Positions 34,936-45,551 of a stretch of DNA of 64,000 bases are shown piece by piece. Origin of the DNA: Desulfonatronovibrio hydrogenovorans DSM 9292 (lineage in GTDB: Bacteria > Desulfobacterota > Desulfovibrionia > Desulfovibrionales > Desulfonatronovibrionaceae); NCBI RefSeq assembly GCF_000686525.1, contig NZ_JMKT01000015.1, positions 124,001 to 188,000 on the forward strand. The letters run 5' to 3'. A program made the position numbers and the translations under genes. The notes below the pieces were generated by a model. It was not told where the DNA came from. It saw nothing but the letters and a program-made list of their open reading frames with translations, and searched no databases. The first letter of the stretch is position 1. The number at the start of each line of letters is the position of its first letter.

Positions 34936-37900
34936 ATGGCCACGAAGGCCGGGGTGAATATGTCAGAACATAAGACTGGTCAAAATGGACCTGAACAGAT
35001 GAAGATGTCTGTAGACCTTGATTACCGTGATATTCTGGAAAACTCTCCAGTTGGCATCTTTATTTCTACCCCTGGTGGCCGCTACCTTTCGGCTAATCCG
35101 GCCCTGGCCAGGATGTATGGTTATAGTTCACCTGAAGAACTCGTGGAAACAGTCTCAGACATTGCTGGACAGGTATATGTTAATCCATCTGACCGGGATG
35201 AATACAAAAGCCTTCTGGAAAAGCACGGTAAAGTCATTAACTTTGTCAGCCAAAGACTCAGAAAGGATGGCACTGTTTTCTGGGTGTCTCTCAACTCCAG
35301 GGCAGTTCGTAATGGTCTGGGCAATATTACCCATTATCACGGATTTACTACGGACATAACCGAACAAAAGCTCGCCCAAATCGAACTTGAAAGAGAAATG
35401 GCTGAAAAGCTCAGGCATCTTGAAGCCTTCAAAAAAGAGGAAGAGCAAAGAAAAATTTTAATGAACAACTCCCGTGACGGCATCGTGATCATCGACCAGG
35501 AGCACCGGGTTATTGAGGCCAACGAGAGTTTCTCCAGAATGCTTGGCTATTCCAGTGAAGAAATTTGCACCCTGCATACCTGGGACTGGGAAGCAGTATT
35601 GACCAGGGAGCAAATCCAGTCTGGCTTTGATAATCTTTCCAAAGCCAGAAGTCTTTTTGAGACAAGGCATAAAAGAAAAGACGGATCAGTTTTTGACGTT
35701 GAGGTTAGTGCGTCTGGGGCAAGAGTGTCAGGGCAAAACATTGTTTTTGCGGTTTGTCGGGATATTACCAAGCGCAAGAAGGTTGAACATGACCTTAAAA
35801 AATCCGAAAGCTATTACCGGGCAGTTTTTGAAACCACTGGCTCTGCCCAGGTCATTATCAATAAGGACACGATTATTTCCCGGGCAAATTCAAAGTTTGA
35901 AGCTTTGTCAGGCTACCTCTGCCATGAGGTTGAAGGAAAGATGTCCTGGACGGAGTTTGTTCATCCAGATGACCTTGAAAGGATGACTGAATTTCATCAT
36001 GACAGGCGAAAAAATGAAGCAGGCGCTCCTAAGGTTTATGAATTTCGGTTTATTGATCGCTCAGGCCAGGAACACTTCATCTATCTCTCTGTGGCCATGA
36101 TTCCAGGAACTGATCAGAGCATTGCTTCGCTGATGGATATTTCGCAGCTCAAAAGAACCGAATTTGACTTGCGGGAGAGCGAGTCAAGGAACAAGGCCCT
36201 GCTCAGCGCACTTCCAGATATGATTTTCTTACTGGATAAAGAGGGAGTGTTTCTGGATTATCATGCCCCTGGAGAGAATATGCTTTTGAGGGATCCGGGA
36301 TTTTTTATCGGTAAAAGGGTTCATGAAGTTTTAGCACCCGATATTGGCGAGATGACCCTGGAAACTATCAGAAGCATCTGTCAAGCAGGTGAAGCCCCAC
36401 CATATCAGTATGAGCTTTCCATCAGCGGCAGTCCAAGGTATTTTGAGAGCCGGATGGTGGCCTGTGGAGATCATTTCCTGGCCATTGTCAGGGATGTGAC
36501 CCAGCAAACCAATGACCAGGCCGAGCTCAAGGAAAAGACTCAGCTTCTCCAGAAAATCACGGACAATATGTTTGATCTGGTTTGCCTTGTGGATCTGCAA
36601 GGTAAATATAAGTATGTCAGTCCGTCCTACAGGATTTTTGGATATGATCTGGATGAACTGGTGGGGAAAAAAATGATGGATCATATTCATCCTGATGACC
36701 TGGACAGCCTGATCAAAACTTTTGAAGGTGCTAAGGTCAGCAGGGAGAAAGTCTGGACAGCTGAACTGAGATACAAATCTGCCAGAGGCGATTACCTGTG
36801 GATTGAGACCGTGGCCAGACTGATATTAGGTGAAAATGGCAGTCCTCAGGAGATCATATTTTGCAGCAGGGACATTACCGGTCGTAAAAAAATTGAAAAT
36901 GAGCTGACTCGGAGCAATGAGGAGTTGAAGACAGCTGAAAGGATGGCCGGAATGGGCAGCTGGAAATATGATCCTGTCTGGGATATGGTTACCGGCTCGG
37001 ATGAGGCCTACAGGATAATTGGCCTGAAAAATTACAAGGGTGTTCCTTTTTCCCGGCTGCTTGAAGTCATTCATGAGGATGACCGGTCCCGAATTACTGA
37101 TTTGCGGGATTTGATTCTTGATACTCCCCAGTCTTTTGACTTTGATCTTCGAGTGGTTGTCCTGGGAAAGCAAAAATGGTTGAGAATTGCCGGGGCTTTA
37201 AGAAGTTCCAGGCAGGGGGGCAATCCTGTGGCCATGGGCATGGTCATGGACATAACCGAGAAAAAAGAACTGGAAATAAAAGAGAAAAGACAAAATGAAC
37301 AGCTAGCCCAAGCCTCCAAGATGACTGCTTTGGGGACTCTGGTGGCTGGGGTTGCCCACGAGATTAACAATCCCACCAACCTGATCATGCTCAATGCACC
37401 CATACTGGAGAAGATATGGGATGATGCCCTGCCCATAATTGAGGCTCACCATCAGTTGTACCCTGACTTTGAGCCGGCAGGTATCCCCTGGGCTCAGCTT
37501 GAGGAAATTGGGGCAGAACTTTTTTCAGGAATTAATGAGGGCAGTAAAAGGATAAGCAAGATTGTATCAGAACTTAAAAATTTTGCCAGACAGTCCCCCT
37601 TAAGCCTTACTGACCTGGTGAGTATCAACGAAATTGTTGAATCGGCCCTGACCCTGATCAGCAAGACCATATTAAGATATACCAACAACTTCAGGGTTAC
37701 CCTGGAGCCGGATATCCCGGTCATCAGAGGAGATTTTCACAAACTGGAGCAGGTGGTGGTTAACCTTCTGATAAACTCCTGCCAGGCATTGACCGATAAA
37801 AATGAAGCCATCTCCCTGAAAACTTTTTACTGGCCTGACCAGGCTACCATAGGCATTAAGATTATTGATCAGGGTGAAGGAATTCATCCGGACAATCTGA

Positions 37901-38070
37901 GCCGTATTCTGGATCCCTTCTTCAGTACCAGGCGTCAAGGAGGGGGGACCGGGCTGGGGTTGTCCATATCTTCTTCAATCATTAAAAACCATAACGGAAC
38001 TATCGGCTTTGAGTCGGAGCCTGGCAAGGGAACAACCGCAACTGTTCTGCTCAAGATTTCCAGACTATAA
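34936..38070 (+). CDS. Histidine kinase, six PAS domains, no receiver
   Basis: A 1044-residue soluble kinase. Six PAS units occupy about 30-143, 170-283, 290-408, 420-523, 535-652 and 665-776. HisKA has H808 in VAGVAHEINNPTNL, and a long insert (about 825-865) extends the helical domain as in some NtrB/AtoS kinases. HATPase has the N box LINSCQAL and FFSTRRQGGGTGLGLS. There is no receiver. The NtrC-like regulator starts 25 bp downstream, so the two should form a phosphotransfer pair. The ATG at 34960 (GGGGTG upstream) is an alternative start. Its first PAS is close to that of the kinase at 27678. Confidence 0.92.
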   Translation: MATKAGVNMSEHKTGQNGPEQMKMSVDLDYRDILENSPVGIFISTPGGRYLSANPALARMYGYSSPEELVETVSDIAGQVYVNPSDRDEYKSLLEKHGKVINFVSQRLRKDGTVFWVSLNSRAVRNGLGNITHYHGFTTDITEQKLAQIELEREMAEKLRHLEAFKKEEEQRKILMNNSRDGIVIIDQEHRVIEANESFSRMLGYSSEEICTLHTWDWEAVLTREQIQSGFDNLSKARSLFETRHKRKDGSVFDVEVSASGARVSGQNIVFAVCRDITKRKKVEHDLKKSESYYRAVFETTGSAQVIINKDTIISRANSKFEALSGYLCHEVEGKMSWTEFVHPDDLERMTEFHHDRRKNEAGAPKVYEFRFIDRSGQEHFIYLSVAMIPGTDQSIASLMDISQLKRTEFDLRESESRNKALLSALPDMIFLLDKEGVFLDYHAPGENMLLRDPGFFIGKRVHEVLAPDIGEMTLETIRSICQAGEAPPYQYELSISGSPRYFESRMVACGDHFLAIVRDVTQQTNDQAELKEKTQLLQKITDNMFDLVCLVDLQGKYKYVSPSYRIFGYDLDELVGKKMMDHIHPDDLDSLIKTFEGAKVSREKVWTAELRYKSARGDYLWIETVARLILGENGSPQEIIFCSRDITGRKKIENELTRSNEELKTAERMAGMGSWKYDPVWDMVTGSDEAYRIIGLKNYKGVPFSRLLEVIHEDDRSRITDLRDLILDTPQSFDFDLRVVVLGKQKWLRIAGALRSSRQGGNPVAMGMVMDITEKKELEIKEKRQNEQLAQASKMTALGTLVAGVAHEINNPTNLIMLNAPILEKIWDDALPIIEAHHQLYPDFEPAGIPWAQLEEIGAELFSGINEGSKRISKIVSELKNFARQSPLSLTDLVSINEIVESALTLISKTILRYTNNFRVTLEPDIPVIRGDFHKLEQVVVNLLINSCQALTDKNEAISLKTFYWPDQATIGIKIIDQGEGIHPDNLSRILDPFFSTRRQGGGTGLGLSISSSIIKNHNGTIGFESEPGKGTTATVLLKISRL

Positions 38071-38095
38071 GCTATGTTACTTGGAACTGAATCAA

Positions 38096-39502
38096 ATGTC
38101 TGACAACTTATTGGGCCACCCCATATATATTGTGGATGATGAAGAATCCCTTTCCAGAAGTTTCGGAATCGCCCTCAGGTCTTCAGGTTTTAGTGAGATA
38201 AAAATATTTAATCAGGGACAAGAAGTCCTTGATTTGATTCCAGACCTGGAGTGCAAGGTAATGCTCCTTGACCTTTTCATGCCTGGGGTTTCTGGTGAAG
38301 AGGTTTTAAAACAGGTCCGGGACAGTTGTCCCCAGGTCCAGGTGGTGGTTGTAACCGGAAATGATGAAACCGATACAGCTGTCAGGTGTATTAAATCCGG
38401 GGCATTTGATTATCTGGTCAAGCCGGTGGAGCAGGACAGGCTGATAACTACAGTCCGTCGGGCCATGAGTCACTCGCTGCTATTATACCAGAACGCAAGG
38501 CTCAGGCAGAAGCTTTTAACCGGGAAGCTGGATTGTCCTGAGGCTTTTCAGGGGATAATCACTCAAGATCAGGCAATGAAAAGGATGTTCAGCTACCTTG
38601 AAGTGGTAGCTCCTGCTTCAGATCCAGTATTGATCACAGGTGAAACCGGAACCGGTAAAGATCTGGTGGCGTCGGCCCTGCATAAGCTCAGCCGACGAGG
38701 TGGAGAATTTGTCAGCCTTAACGTGGCTGGCCTGGATGACAACGTGTTTGCAGATACTCTTTTCGGCCATGTAAGGGGTGCTTTTACAGATGCTCATGAA
38801 CATAGAAAAGGCCTTGTTGAACAGGCTGAGGGCGGGACTCTTTTTCTGGATGAGATTGGTGACTTGAGCCAGTCATCCCAGATTAAACTTTTGAAGCTGG
38901 TCCAGGACCATGTTTACCTGCCCCTTGGATCTGATAAACCCAAGAAAGCCAATGCCAGGATCATAGCCGCCACCAACCAGGATCTGGACGCAAGCAAAGA
39001 ACAGGGAGGATTCAGGGCTGACCTCTATTACCGAATCAATACCTATCAGGTCCATCTCCCACCTCTTCGAGAACGTGGTTCAGATGTCCTGCTTCTGGCA
39101 GAACATTTTTTTGAATCAGCCTGCAAGGAACATGGGGTTGAGAAACATACCCTTAACCAACGCATAATAACCATACTCTCCTCTTATGATTTTCCAGGCA
39201 ATGTGCGTCAGCTTCGGTCTCTGGTCTATGCAGCGGTGGCTGGCGGCGGGATGGAGTATCTGGAAAAAAGCCTGGCCAGCCTGATGAGCGGCTTGGAGGA
39301 TATACTCCCTGAAAACAACGGGTCAACAGCCCGTTTTCAGGATTGGTTTTATCCTGAGCCCCTGCCAACCCTGGAGGAAGCAGGGGAAAAACTCATCAGC
39401 CAGGCACTGCAGAAAACGCAAGGCAATCAGGCCAAGGCAGCCTTGATCCTGGGCATTTCCAGACAGGCCCTGAACAAACGTCTGAAAAAAAGACAATTCT
39501 GA
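38096..39502 (+). CDS. NtrC-family response regulator with GAFTDA loop
   Basis: A 468-residue regulator. Receiver: DDEE at 14-17, D59 (LLDLFMPG), K109. AAA+ domain: Walker A GETGTGK (182-188), Walker B FLDEIGD (250-256), R-finger region FRADLYYRI. The sigma-54 contact loop reads GAFTDA (228-233) instead of GAFTGA. Fis-type HTH at about 438-465 (NQAKAALILGISRQALNKRL). The loop glycine to aspartate change may alter sigma-54 engagement. The ATG at 38096 is used; the longer ORF from 38009 overlaps the kinase. It is the likely partner of the kinase directly upstream. Confidence 0.9.
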   Translation: MSDNLLGHPIYIVDDEESLSRSFGIALRSSGFSEIKIFNQGQEVLDLIPDLECKVMLLDLFMPGVSGEEVLKQVRDSCPQVQVVVVTGNDETDTAVRCIKSGAFDYLVKPVEQDRLITTVRRAMSHSLLLYQNARLRQKLLTGKLDCPEAFQGIITQDQAMKRMFSYLEVVAPASDPVLITGETGTGKDLVASALHKLSRRGGEFVSLNVAGLDDNVFADTLFGHVRGAFTDAHEHRKGLVEQAEGGTLFLDEIGDLSQSSQIKLLKLVQDHVYLPLGSDKPKKANARIIAATNQDLDASKEQGGFRADLYYRINTYQVHLPPLRERGSDVLLLAEHFFESACKEHGVEKHTLNQRIITILSSYDFPGNVRQLRSLVYAAVAGGGMEYLEKSLASLMSGLEDILPENNGSTARFQDWFYPEPLPTLEEAGEKLISQALQKTQGNQAKAALILGISRQALNKRLKKRQF

Positions 39503-39911
39503 ATCTGACTCAACATGCCGGTCATACCGCAAACCTGAACCCCGGGCTGTCAGGCAGCTTTATGGGTATCGTTCATCCACCACATCTGTATCCTTTCTGA
39601 TTTGCTTTTATAGATCCTACCTGGAGAAGTACGCTTTTCGTCAATCAGGGTTGACTAAATAAATTCGTCAACCCTGATTGACGCAGGAAATCCATTCTAT
39701 TTCTTTATTCAAAAGATTTTTGTCAATCAAGGTTGACGTCTGGTTCTGTCAATTCTCCCTTCAATGAATAATGTCTTTGTTTATAAACGGTTATGGTGTC
39801 GCCAAGAATGGCACGCCAGATGCTTAGGAAGACTTTAAACATGTCTGCCTGATAATATTGGTTTTAAGACATTGAGATGAATAAGGACTGCTTCATTAAG
39901 GAGGGTGAAAA
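39503..39911. other. Intergenic region upstream of chemoreceptor
   Basis: A 409-bp region with the three palindromes at 39640-39737 and the AGGAGGGTG ribosome site of the chemoreceptor near 39899. I see no additional gene. Confidence 0.5.
39640..39737. repeat. Three copies of a GTCAA-N6-TTGAC palindrome
   Basis: GTCAATCAGGGTTGAC at 39640-39655; its exact reverse complement at 39667-39682; and GTCAATCAAGGTTGAC at 39722-39737 (one base different). Each is itself a dyad GTCAA-N6-TTGAC, so each copy could bind a dimer. The first two can also fold into a 16-bp hairpin. They lie 170-270 bp before the chemoreceptor gene. Confidence 0.75.
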
Positions 39912-41948
39912 ATGAAGAACATTTCCATCAGGGTCAAGTTGCTGGGCGGGTTTATGGTTTTATTGCTGCTGGTCTGTTCAGGTCTTGGCTTTATTGCTTA
40001 TGACCGGGCTTCCAGGGCTGTAATTGGCCAGGTTCAAGAGAATATTCCTTTGATAGCCAGGGATGCGGCCCAGCTGGTGACCAGTCGGATGGACTACCAC
40101 CGCCTGGCAGTGGAGGGCGTGGCCAACAGGAATGTGATCCAGTCCATGAACTGGCAGCAACAAAGACTGGCCCTGGAAGAAGAGACTGAAAGGCTGGGCT
40201 ACCTGGGAATGGGGATAATTCTTCCCAATGGTGAAGCCAGATATCCGGATGGAACAACAGCCTCCTTGAGAGACCGGGACTATTTTCAAAGAGCCATGCA
40301 GGGAGAAACTGTTTTCTCTGAAATCATCATCAGCAGAGTGATCAACCGACCTGTATTTATTGTGGCCGCACCCATCAGAGGCGACAGAAGGGAAGTTCTG
40401 GGCGTGGTAATCGCCAGGCTGGACGGCGCCATCCTCAGCGATGTCACCGATACCGTTGGTTACGGACTTGAAGGTTACTCCTACATAATTGATGGTAGAG
40501 GTACTCTCCTTGCCCACGATGACAGAGAGCTGGTCATGGATCAAAGGAACTTTATCGAAGAAGCCAGGACCAATCCGGCGTACGCTGATCTGGCAGCCAT
40601 GTTTACGCGCATGACCAGGGGAGAATCCGGTTTTGATCAGTACCCGTTCATGGGTTTGGACCGTTTTTTTGGGTATGCACCCATTGAAGGGACAAGCTGG
40701 TCCATAGCAGTTGGCGCTATGAGGGATGATGTTTTTGCCCCTGTCTACGCTTTAAGATGGGCAATTGCAGTATCTACTCTGTTTTTTCTTGGCCTTGGCA
40801 TGGTCATTGCCCTGATGGTCAGTCGGACCATTATTTCGCCCATGAATAAGATCATGGCCTTTGCCCAGGCTGTGGCCAATGGAGATCTGGATGCCAGGTC
40901 AGGAATTGATCAAAAAGATGAGATCGGAAAGCTCAATATAAGTATCCAGGCCATGGTCAAAAACCTGATTGAGAAAATGCAGGAAGCTGAAAGCCAGACT
41001 GAGTTGGCCCAGCAGGAGACTGAAAAGGCCAGGGTAGCCACCATGGAAGCCCAGGAGGCCAGGAAACAGGCAGAAACCGCCAAAAGGGACGGAATGCTGC
41101 AGGCTGCCGGCAGTATTGAAGAAGTAGTGGAAAGGTTGACTTCTGCGTCGGAAGAACTTGCTGCTCAGGTTGAACAGGCCAGCAGAGGGGCAGAGGAACA
41201 AAAAAGCAGGACCAGCGAGACTGCCACAGCCATGGAAGAAATGAATGCCACAGTGCTGGAGGTTGCCAAAAATGCCTCAAGTGCAGCTGAAGGTTCTGAC
41301 AAGGCAAAAATAAAGGCCCAGGAAGGGTCAGAAGTGGTGGTGGAGGCTGTCTCGGCCATTAATAAGGTGGAAAATCAGGCCCAGGCCATGATGGGCAACA
41401 TGGACAAGCTGGGAAGTCAGGCTGAACAGATCGGCAAGATCATGAATGTAATTGATGACATTGCTGACCAGACCAACCTGCTGGCTCTGAATGCAGCCAT
41501 TGAAGCAGCCAGGGCCGGTGATGCCGGACGAGGCTTTGCTGTTGTTGCTGATGAGGTTCGGAAGCTGGCTGAAAAGACCATGAATGCCACCAAAGAGGTT
41601 GGCGAGGCCATTACTGCCATTCAGGAAGGTACAAGGAGCAATATCCAGGGTATGCAGGAAGAGGTCAAGGCCGTGGGTGAGGCCACCAAGCTGGCCAATC
41701 TTTCGGGCAAGGCTCTGGAAGAAATTGTATCCTTGGTGGAGCTGGCATCAGACCAGGTCAGATCCATTGCCACGGCCAGTGAAGAGCAGTCTTCAGCCAG
41801 TGAAGAGATTAACCAGAGCGTTGAAGACATTAACAGGATAGCAGCCGAAACCAGCGATGTCATGGCCCAGTCAGCCCAGGCCATTTCTGAGCTGGCCAAA
41901 CAGGCTTCTGATCTTCAGGAACTGGTTCATAAACTGAAACAGAGCTAG
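39912..41948 (+). CDS. Methyl-accepting chemotaxis protein with dCache domain
   Basis: A 678-residue chemoreceptor. Membrane helices at about 10-29 and 281-303 enclose a dCache-type periplasmic sensor ([48 protein letters not shown]). A HAMP domain (about 305-360) is followed by a coiled-coil insertion (about 360-400, Gln/Glu/Ala-rich) and the signalling domain with the conserved tip [22 protein letters not shown] then [18 protein letters not shown]. There is no C-terminal NWETF-type pentapeptide. AGGAGGGTG before the ATG gives a strong start. It precedes a CheY-like gene and a Cache-domain kinase. Confidence 0.95.
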   Translation: MKNISIRVKLLGGFMVLLLLVCSGLGFIAYDRASRAVIGQVQENIPLIARDAAQLVTSRMDYHRLAVEGVANRNVIQSMNWQQQRLALEEETERLGYLGMGIILPNGEARYPDGTTASLRDRDYFQRAMQGETVFSEIIISRVINRPVFIVAAPIRGDRREVLGVVIARLDGAILSDVTDTVGYGLEGYSYIIDGRGTLLAHDDRELVMDQRNFIEEARTNPAYADLAAMFTRMTRGESGFDQYPFMGLDRFFGYAPIEGTSWSIAVGAMRDDVFAPVYALRWAIAVSTLFFLGLGMVIALMVSRTIISPMNKIMAFAQAVANGDLDARSGIDQKDEIGKLNISIQAMVKNLIEKMQEAESQTELAQQETEKARVATMEAQEARKQAETAKRDGMLQAAGSIEEVVERLTSASEELAAQVEQASRGAEEQKSRTSETATAMEEMNATVLEVAKNASSAAEGSDKAKIKAQEGSEVVVEAVSAINKVENQAQAMMGNMDKLGSQAEQIGKIMNVIDDIADQTNLLALNAAIEAARAGDAGRGFAVVADEVRKLAEKTMNATKEVGEAITAIQEGTRSNIQGMQEEVKAVGEATKLANLSGKALEEIVSLVELASDQVRSIATASEEQSSASEEINQSVEDINRIAAETSDVMAQSAQAISELAKQASDLQELVHKLKQS

Positions 41949-41971
41949 GAAAACAGTGCTTGATCAATAAA

Positions 41972-42002
41972 CCTGCCGGGTATTCACGGGATACCTGGCA
42001 GG
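41972..42002 (+). terminator. Hairpin after chemoreceptor gene
   Basis: CCTGCCGGGTAT / ATACCTGGCAGG form a 12-bp stem with one G-U pair and a 7-nt loop. No clear T-run follows, so it may attenuate rather than end transcription. Confidence 0.5.
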
Positions 42003-42059
42003 CAATCAGGCAGATATATTTTATCATTCAATCAGCGCCAATGACCCCGGCATAGCACT

Positions 42060-42452
42060 ATGAACAACAAAAACATACTGATTGTTGATGACGAAGCCAT
42101 GTTTCGCTTTTCTCTGAAAATTATTTTGAAAAAACATGGATTCATGGTTTATGAGGCAGGCAACGGGCTGGAAGGACTTGAAGTTTTATCAAACCAAGGG
42201 CTTAAGGTTGACCTTGTGATAACAGACATCAAGATGCCCAAAATGGGCGGGCTGGAAATGATCGAAAACATGGTCCGGCAAGGTGGAAAACCGGAAATCA
42301 TTGCCATGACCGGGTACGGGGAAAAGGACACCCAAAGCAGATTAAAAAAAATGAATTGCAAATGGCTGCTGTTCAAGCCTTTTAAGGCTGACGATCTGCT
42401 GAGAACAGTCAATGCAGCAATTGGCAAGCTGGAATGCGTAGCCTGCTCATAA
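42060..42452 (+). CDS. CheY-like response regulator
   Basis: A 130-residue single receiver: DDE at 10-12, D56 (LVITDIKMP), T/K in MTGYG and FKPF. The region after D56 (KMPKMGGLEMIENM) is closer to kinase-associated receivers than to flagellar CheY. It lies between the chemoreceptor and the Cache kinase, so it could be a phosphorelay intermediate or a chemotaxis-type output. The ATG has only a weak ribosome site. Confidence 0.87.
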   Translation: MNNKNILIVDDEAMFRFSLKIILKKHGFMVYEAGNGLEGLEVLSNQGLKVDLVITDIKMPKMGGLEMIENMVRQGGKPEIIAMTGYGEKDTQSRLKKMNCKWLLFKPFKADDLLRTVNAAIGKLECVACS

Positions 42453-42521
42453 TGACTTGATAACAGGCAGTTTGGTGATTCAGGCGTACATATTGATAAT
42501 TAGAGACCAAAGGTTAGGAAA

Positions 42522-45473
42522 GTGAGCATAAAATATAAGCTGGCAGCCATTGGTGTGATTCCGGTCATACTGTTTCTGATCCTGATTATGTTTTACCACA
42601 TACCATTGTCCAGGGATCTAATTTATCAGGGTAAGGAACGGTCGACAAGAGAACTGGTCAACAGTGCCCTGGGCATGTTTGATTATTTTCATCAACTGGA
42701 GAAATCCGGTCAATTAAGTCAGGAAGAGGCCCAGGATATGGTTGTGGAGATATTGAGGTCCATGACGTACGGAGAAGGTGGCCAGGATTACTTCTGGATC
42801 AATGACTCGCTGCACAGGCTGGTCATGCACCCCATGAGAGCGGATATGGAGGGCAGGGGACTGGCCAGCCATGACGCCATCGGGCTTGCCCAGCTCTTTG
42901 ACAGATTCGGAGAGATTGTTGATGAGCATGGTTCAGGCTTTATAACCTATGATTGGCAATACTATGATGATGAAACCCGGGTTGAGCCCAAGCTTTCCTA
43001 TGTGGCTGGATTTGAGCCCTGGCAGTGGGTTGTAGGCACTGGTGTTTACATCAATGATGTTCAGACAGTGGTTCAAGACCTGAGAAGACTGTCCCTGTTT
43101 TTTACAAGTCTGATTATCCTGCTCATCGGAGTAGTTGTTTATTATACTGTGATGAATATTTTAAGGCCGCTTCTGGAAACAGTGGCCTTTGCCGACAGCG
43201 TTGCTTCCGGTAATCTGGACAAGGTTCTGAAAGTCAGAAACAGGGACGAAATTGGTTCCCTGACTGGTTCCCTGAATAAGATGGTTTCTCATTTGAGGTA
43301 TTTGATTAAGAGGTCCGAGGCCAAGGGACAGCAGGCTGAAGAACAGGCCCAAAAAGCTAAACTGGCCATGACAGACGCCAAATCCGCTCACCAGAAGGCT
43401 GAAGAGGCTTTGGCATTTATAAGTCAGACCCAGGAACGGACAGCAAGTCAGCGGACGGCCATTGCAATGCTTGCTCTGGATCAGATGATTCTTTCCGGAG
43501 ACGTGGAAAAAGCTTTTGACAAGATCACCAAGGTTTCTTCAATGACCCTGAAAGCGGCCCGAGCCGGAATTTGGCTTGTTTCAGATGATGAAGCTGATTT
43601 GAAGTGTATTTCTCTTTATGAGGCAGACACTGGAGAAATCAGCAGAGGGCATCTGTTTCCAATAGCCGACCATCCAGCTTATTTTGAGGCGATTAAAAGT
43701 GACCAGAGAATTTATGCCATAGATGCCTATAATGATCCAAGGACTTTTGAGCTAAAAGACAGCTACCTGGCTCCCAAAGGAATATTTTCTCTTCTTGATG
43801 TCGGGTTTATGGTTGGTGGCAAGCTGGCAGGAGTGATCTGTCTGGAACATGTTGGAGAAAAAAGAGCCTGGCATCCTGATGAAGAGTCATTTATGGATAC
43901 CATGGCTTCCCTGGCGGCCCAGGTCATGGGAAATATTAAAAGAAAAGAGGCTGAGGATGCCCTTAGAATGACTCAGTTTGCCATGGATAAAGCCTCAGAC
44001 AGCATTATCTGGGTCGGAGAGGAGGGTGATATTTTATATGCCAATGACTCAGCCAGTTCCTCCCTTGGCTACTCCAAAGACGAATTGCTTAAGATGAAAG
44101 TATTTGACATTGATCCTGACTTTCCTGCTGACAAGTGGGAAGATCATAAGAATGAGCTTAGAAAAAAGGTACACATGAGGTTTGAGTCAAGACACCTGAC
44201 CAAGGATGGCCGGGTTTTTCCAGTGGAGATTTCAACCAATTACTTTGAATACAAAGGTGGGTTCCTGGCCTGTGCCTTTGATCGGGACATTACCGAAGCC
44301 AGACAGGCCCAGGAGGAAAGAGAAAAGTTGCAGGCCCAGCTATTTCAATCGCAGAAAATGGAATCAATCGGTGTTCTGGCTGGAGGTGTGGCCCATGACT
44401 TTAATAACCTGCTCCATGCCATAAGCGGAAATGTCCAGCTTTTGAACATGAATAAGTCTCAAGACCATCCTGATAAAAACCGCCTAAAAATTATTGAGAG
44501 AAGTATTGAACGGGCATCTCAACTGGTCAAGCAGCTGCTTATTTTCAGTCGTAAAGCCGAGACTCAAAGAAAAGCTCTGGACCTTAATCGTGAAATTCAA
44601 AGTTCTGCTTCAGTGCTTAAAAGGACCATTCCCAGAATGGTCAAGCTTGAACTTATGCTTGATCCGGATCTGAAACCAATTCTGGGTGATCCGGTGCAAA
44701 TGGAGCAGATCCTGCTTAACCTCGGTTCCAATGCGGCTGATGCCATGCCTGAGGGAGGGACTCTGCTTATTGAGACCATGAATGTCCAAATTGACAATGA
44801 AAAGGGCTTTGGACTGAAGCCCGGGCCATACGTGCTCATGAGTGTTTCTGATACCGGAGTCGGCATGGACAAAGATATACTGGAACAGATCTTTGATCCG
44901 TTCTTCACCACCAAGGATGTAGGGCAGGGTACTGGACTCGGGCTGGCTTCGGCTTATGGGATTGTAAAGTCCCATAAAGGTGAGATAACCTGTTACAGTG
45001 AACCAGGAATGGGCACAGTTTTCAGGATCTACCTGCCAGCATTGGAGGGTTCTGATCCTGAGCAGGTTGATCAAGCGCTAGACAAAGAGATCAAAGGTGG
45101 AACTGAAACCATACTGGTGGTGGATGATGAGCAGGATATCAGGGAATTGACAATGGAAGCTCTGATAATTGCAGGATATAATGCCCTTGGCGCGGCCGGG
45201 GCAAGAGAGGCTTTGGAGATTTATACCAAAGGCTTCAAAGATATTGACCTGATCATTCTTGATCTTGGAATGCCGGATATGGGTGGTGGGCAGTGTCTCT
45301 TAGAGATGCTCAAGATCAATCCACAGGCTAAAGTGCTGATAGCCAGCGGCTACTCTCTTAAGGGCCAGGCTGGTAAACCATTAGAGTCCGGGGCTGCAGG
45401 ATATATTGGAAAGCCCTTTAGGATCACCGAGCTTATGGACAAGGTTCGGGAAGTATTGGACAGGGATGACTGA
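42522..45473 (+). CDS. Membrane hybrid histidine kinase (sCache, HAMP, GAF, PAS, NtrB-like, receiver)
   Basis: A 983-residue membrane kinase. Helices at about 7-26 and 190-212 frame an sCache_2 periplasmic sensor (GEGGQDYFWINDSLHRLVMH, WQWVVGTGVYIND). Then HAMP (about 213-265), a coiled coil, GAF (about 310-470), PAS (about 480-595), NtrB-like transmitter with H625 in GGVAHDFNNLLH and GQGTGLGLASAYG, and a receiver (LIILDLGMPDMGG, IGKPF). It starts with GTG at 42522 with AGGAAA upstream. The transmitter and receiver are close to those of the kinases at 31190, 46809 and 49371. Confidence 0.93.
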   Translation: MSIKYKLAAIGVIPVILFLILIMFYHIPLSRDLIYQGKERSTRELVNSALGMFDYFHQLEKSGQLSQEEAQDMVVEILRSMTYGEGGQDYFWINDSLHRLVMHPMRADMEGRGLASHDAIGLAQLFDRFGEIVDEHGSGFITYDWQYYDDETRVEPKLSYVAGFEPWQWVVGTGVYINDVQTVVQDLRRLSLFFTSLIILLIGVVVYYTVMNILRPLLETVAFADSVASGNLDKVLKVRNRDEIGSLTGSLNKMVSHLRYLIKRSEAKGQQAEEQAQKAKLAMTDAKSAHQKAEEALAFISQTQERTASQRTAIAMLALDQMILSGDVEKAFDKITKVSSMTLKAARAGIWLVSDDEADLKCISLYEADTGEISRGHLFPIADHPAYFEAIKSDQRIYAIDAYNDPRTFELKDSYLAPKGIFSLLDVGFMVGGKLAGVICLEHVGEKRAWHPDEESFMDTMASLAAQVMGNIKRKEAEDALRMTQFAMDKASDSIIWVGEEGDILYANDSASSSLGYSKDELLKMKVFDIDPDFPADKWEDHKNELRKKVHMRFESRHLTKDGRVFPVEISTNYFEYKGGFLACAFDRDITEARQAQEEREKLQAQLFQSQKMESIGVLAGGVAHDFNNLLHAISGNVQLLNMNKSQDHPDKNRLKIIERSIERASQLVKQLLIFSRKAETQRKALDLNREIQSSASVLKRTIPRMVKLELMLDPDLKPILGDPVQMEQILLNLGSNAADAMPEGGTLLIETMNVQIDNEKGFGLKPGPYVLMSVSDTGVGMDKDILEQIFDPFFTTKDVGQGTGLGLASAYGIVKSHKGEITCYSEPGMGTVFRIYLPALEGSDPEQVDQALDKEIKGGTETILVVDDEQDIRELTMEALIIAGYNALGAAGAREALEIYTKGFKDIDLIILDLGMPDMGGGQCLLEMLKINPQAKVLIASGYSLKGQAGKPLESGAAGYIGKPFRITELMDKVREVLDRDD

Positions 45474-45551
45474 TGATATGGATTGGTGTATGAGTGCTAG
45501 AGTTTTAAAAGATATTTTATGCTATCAAGCCCAGGCCGTGGAGATGATGCT

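Noticed and set aside
39640-39682. The first two palindromes as an intrinsic terminator
   Set aside because: The hairpin is strong but no T-run follows, and a third copy at 39722 fits binding sites better.
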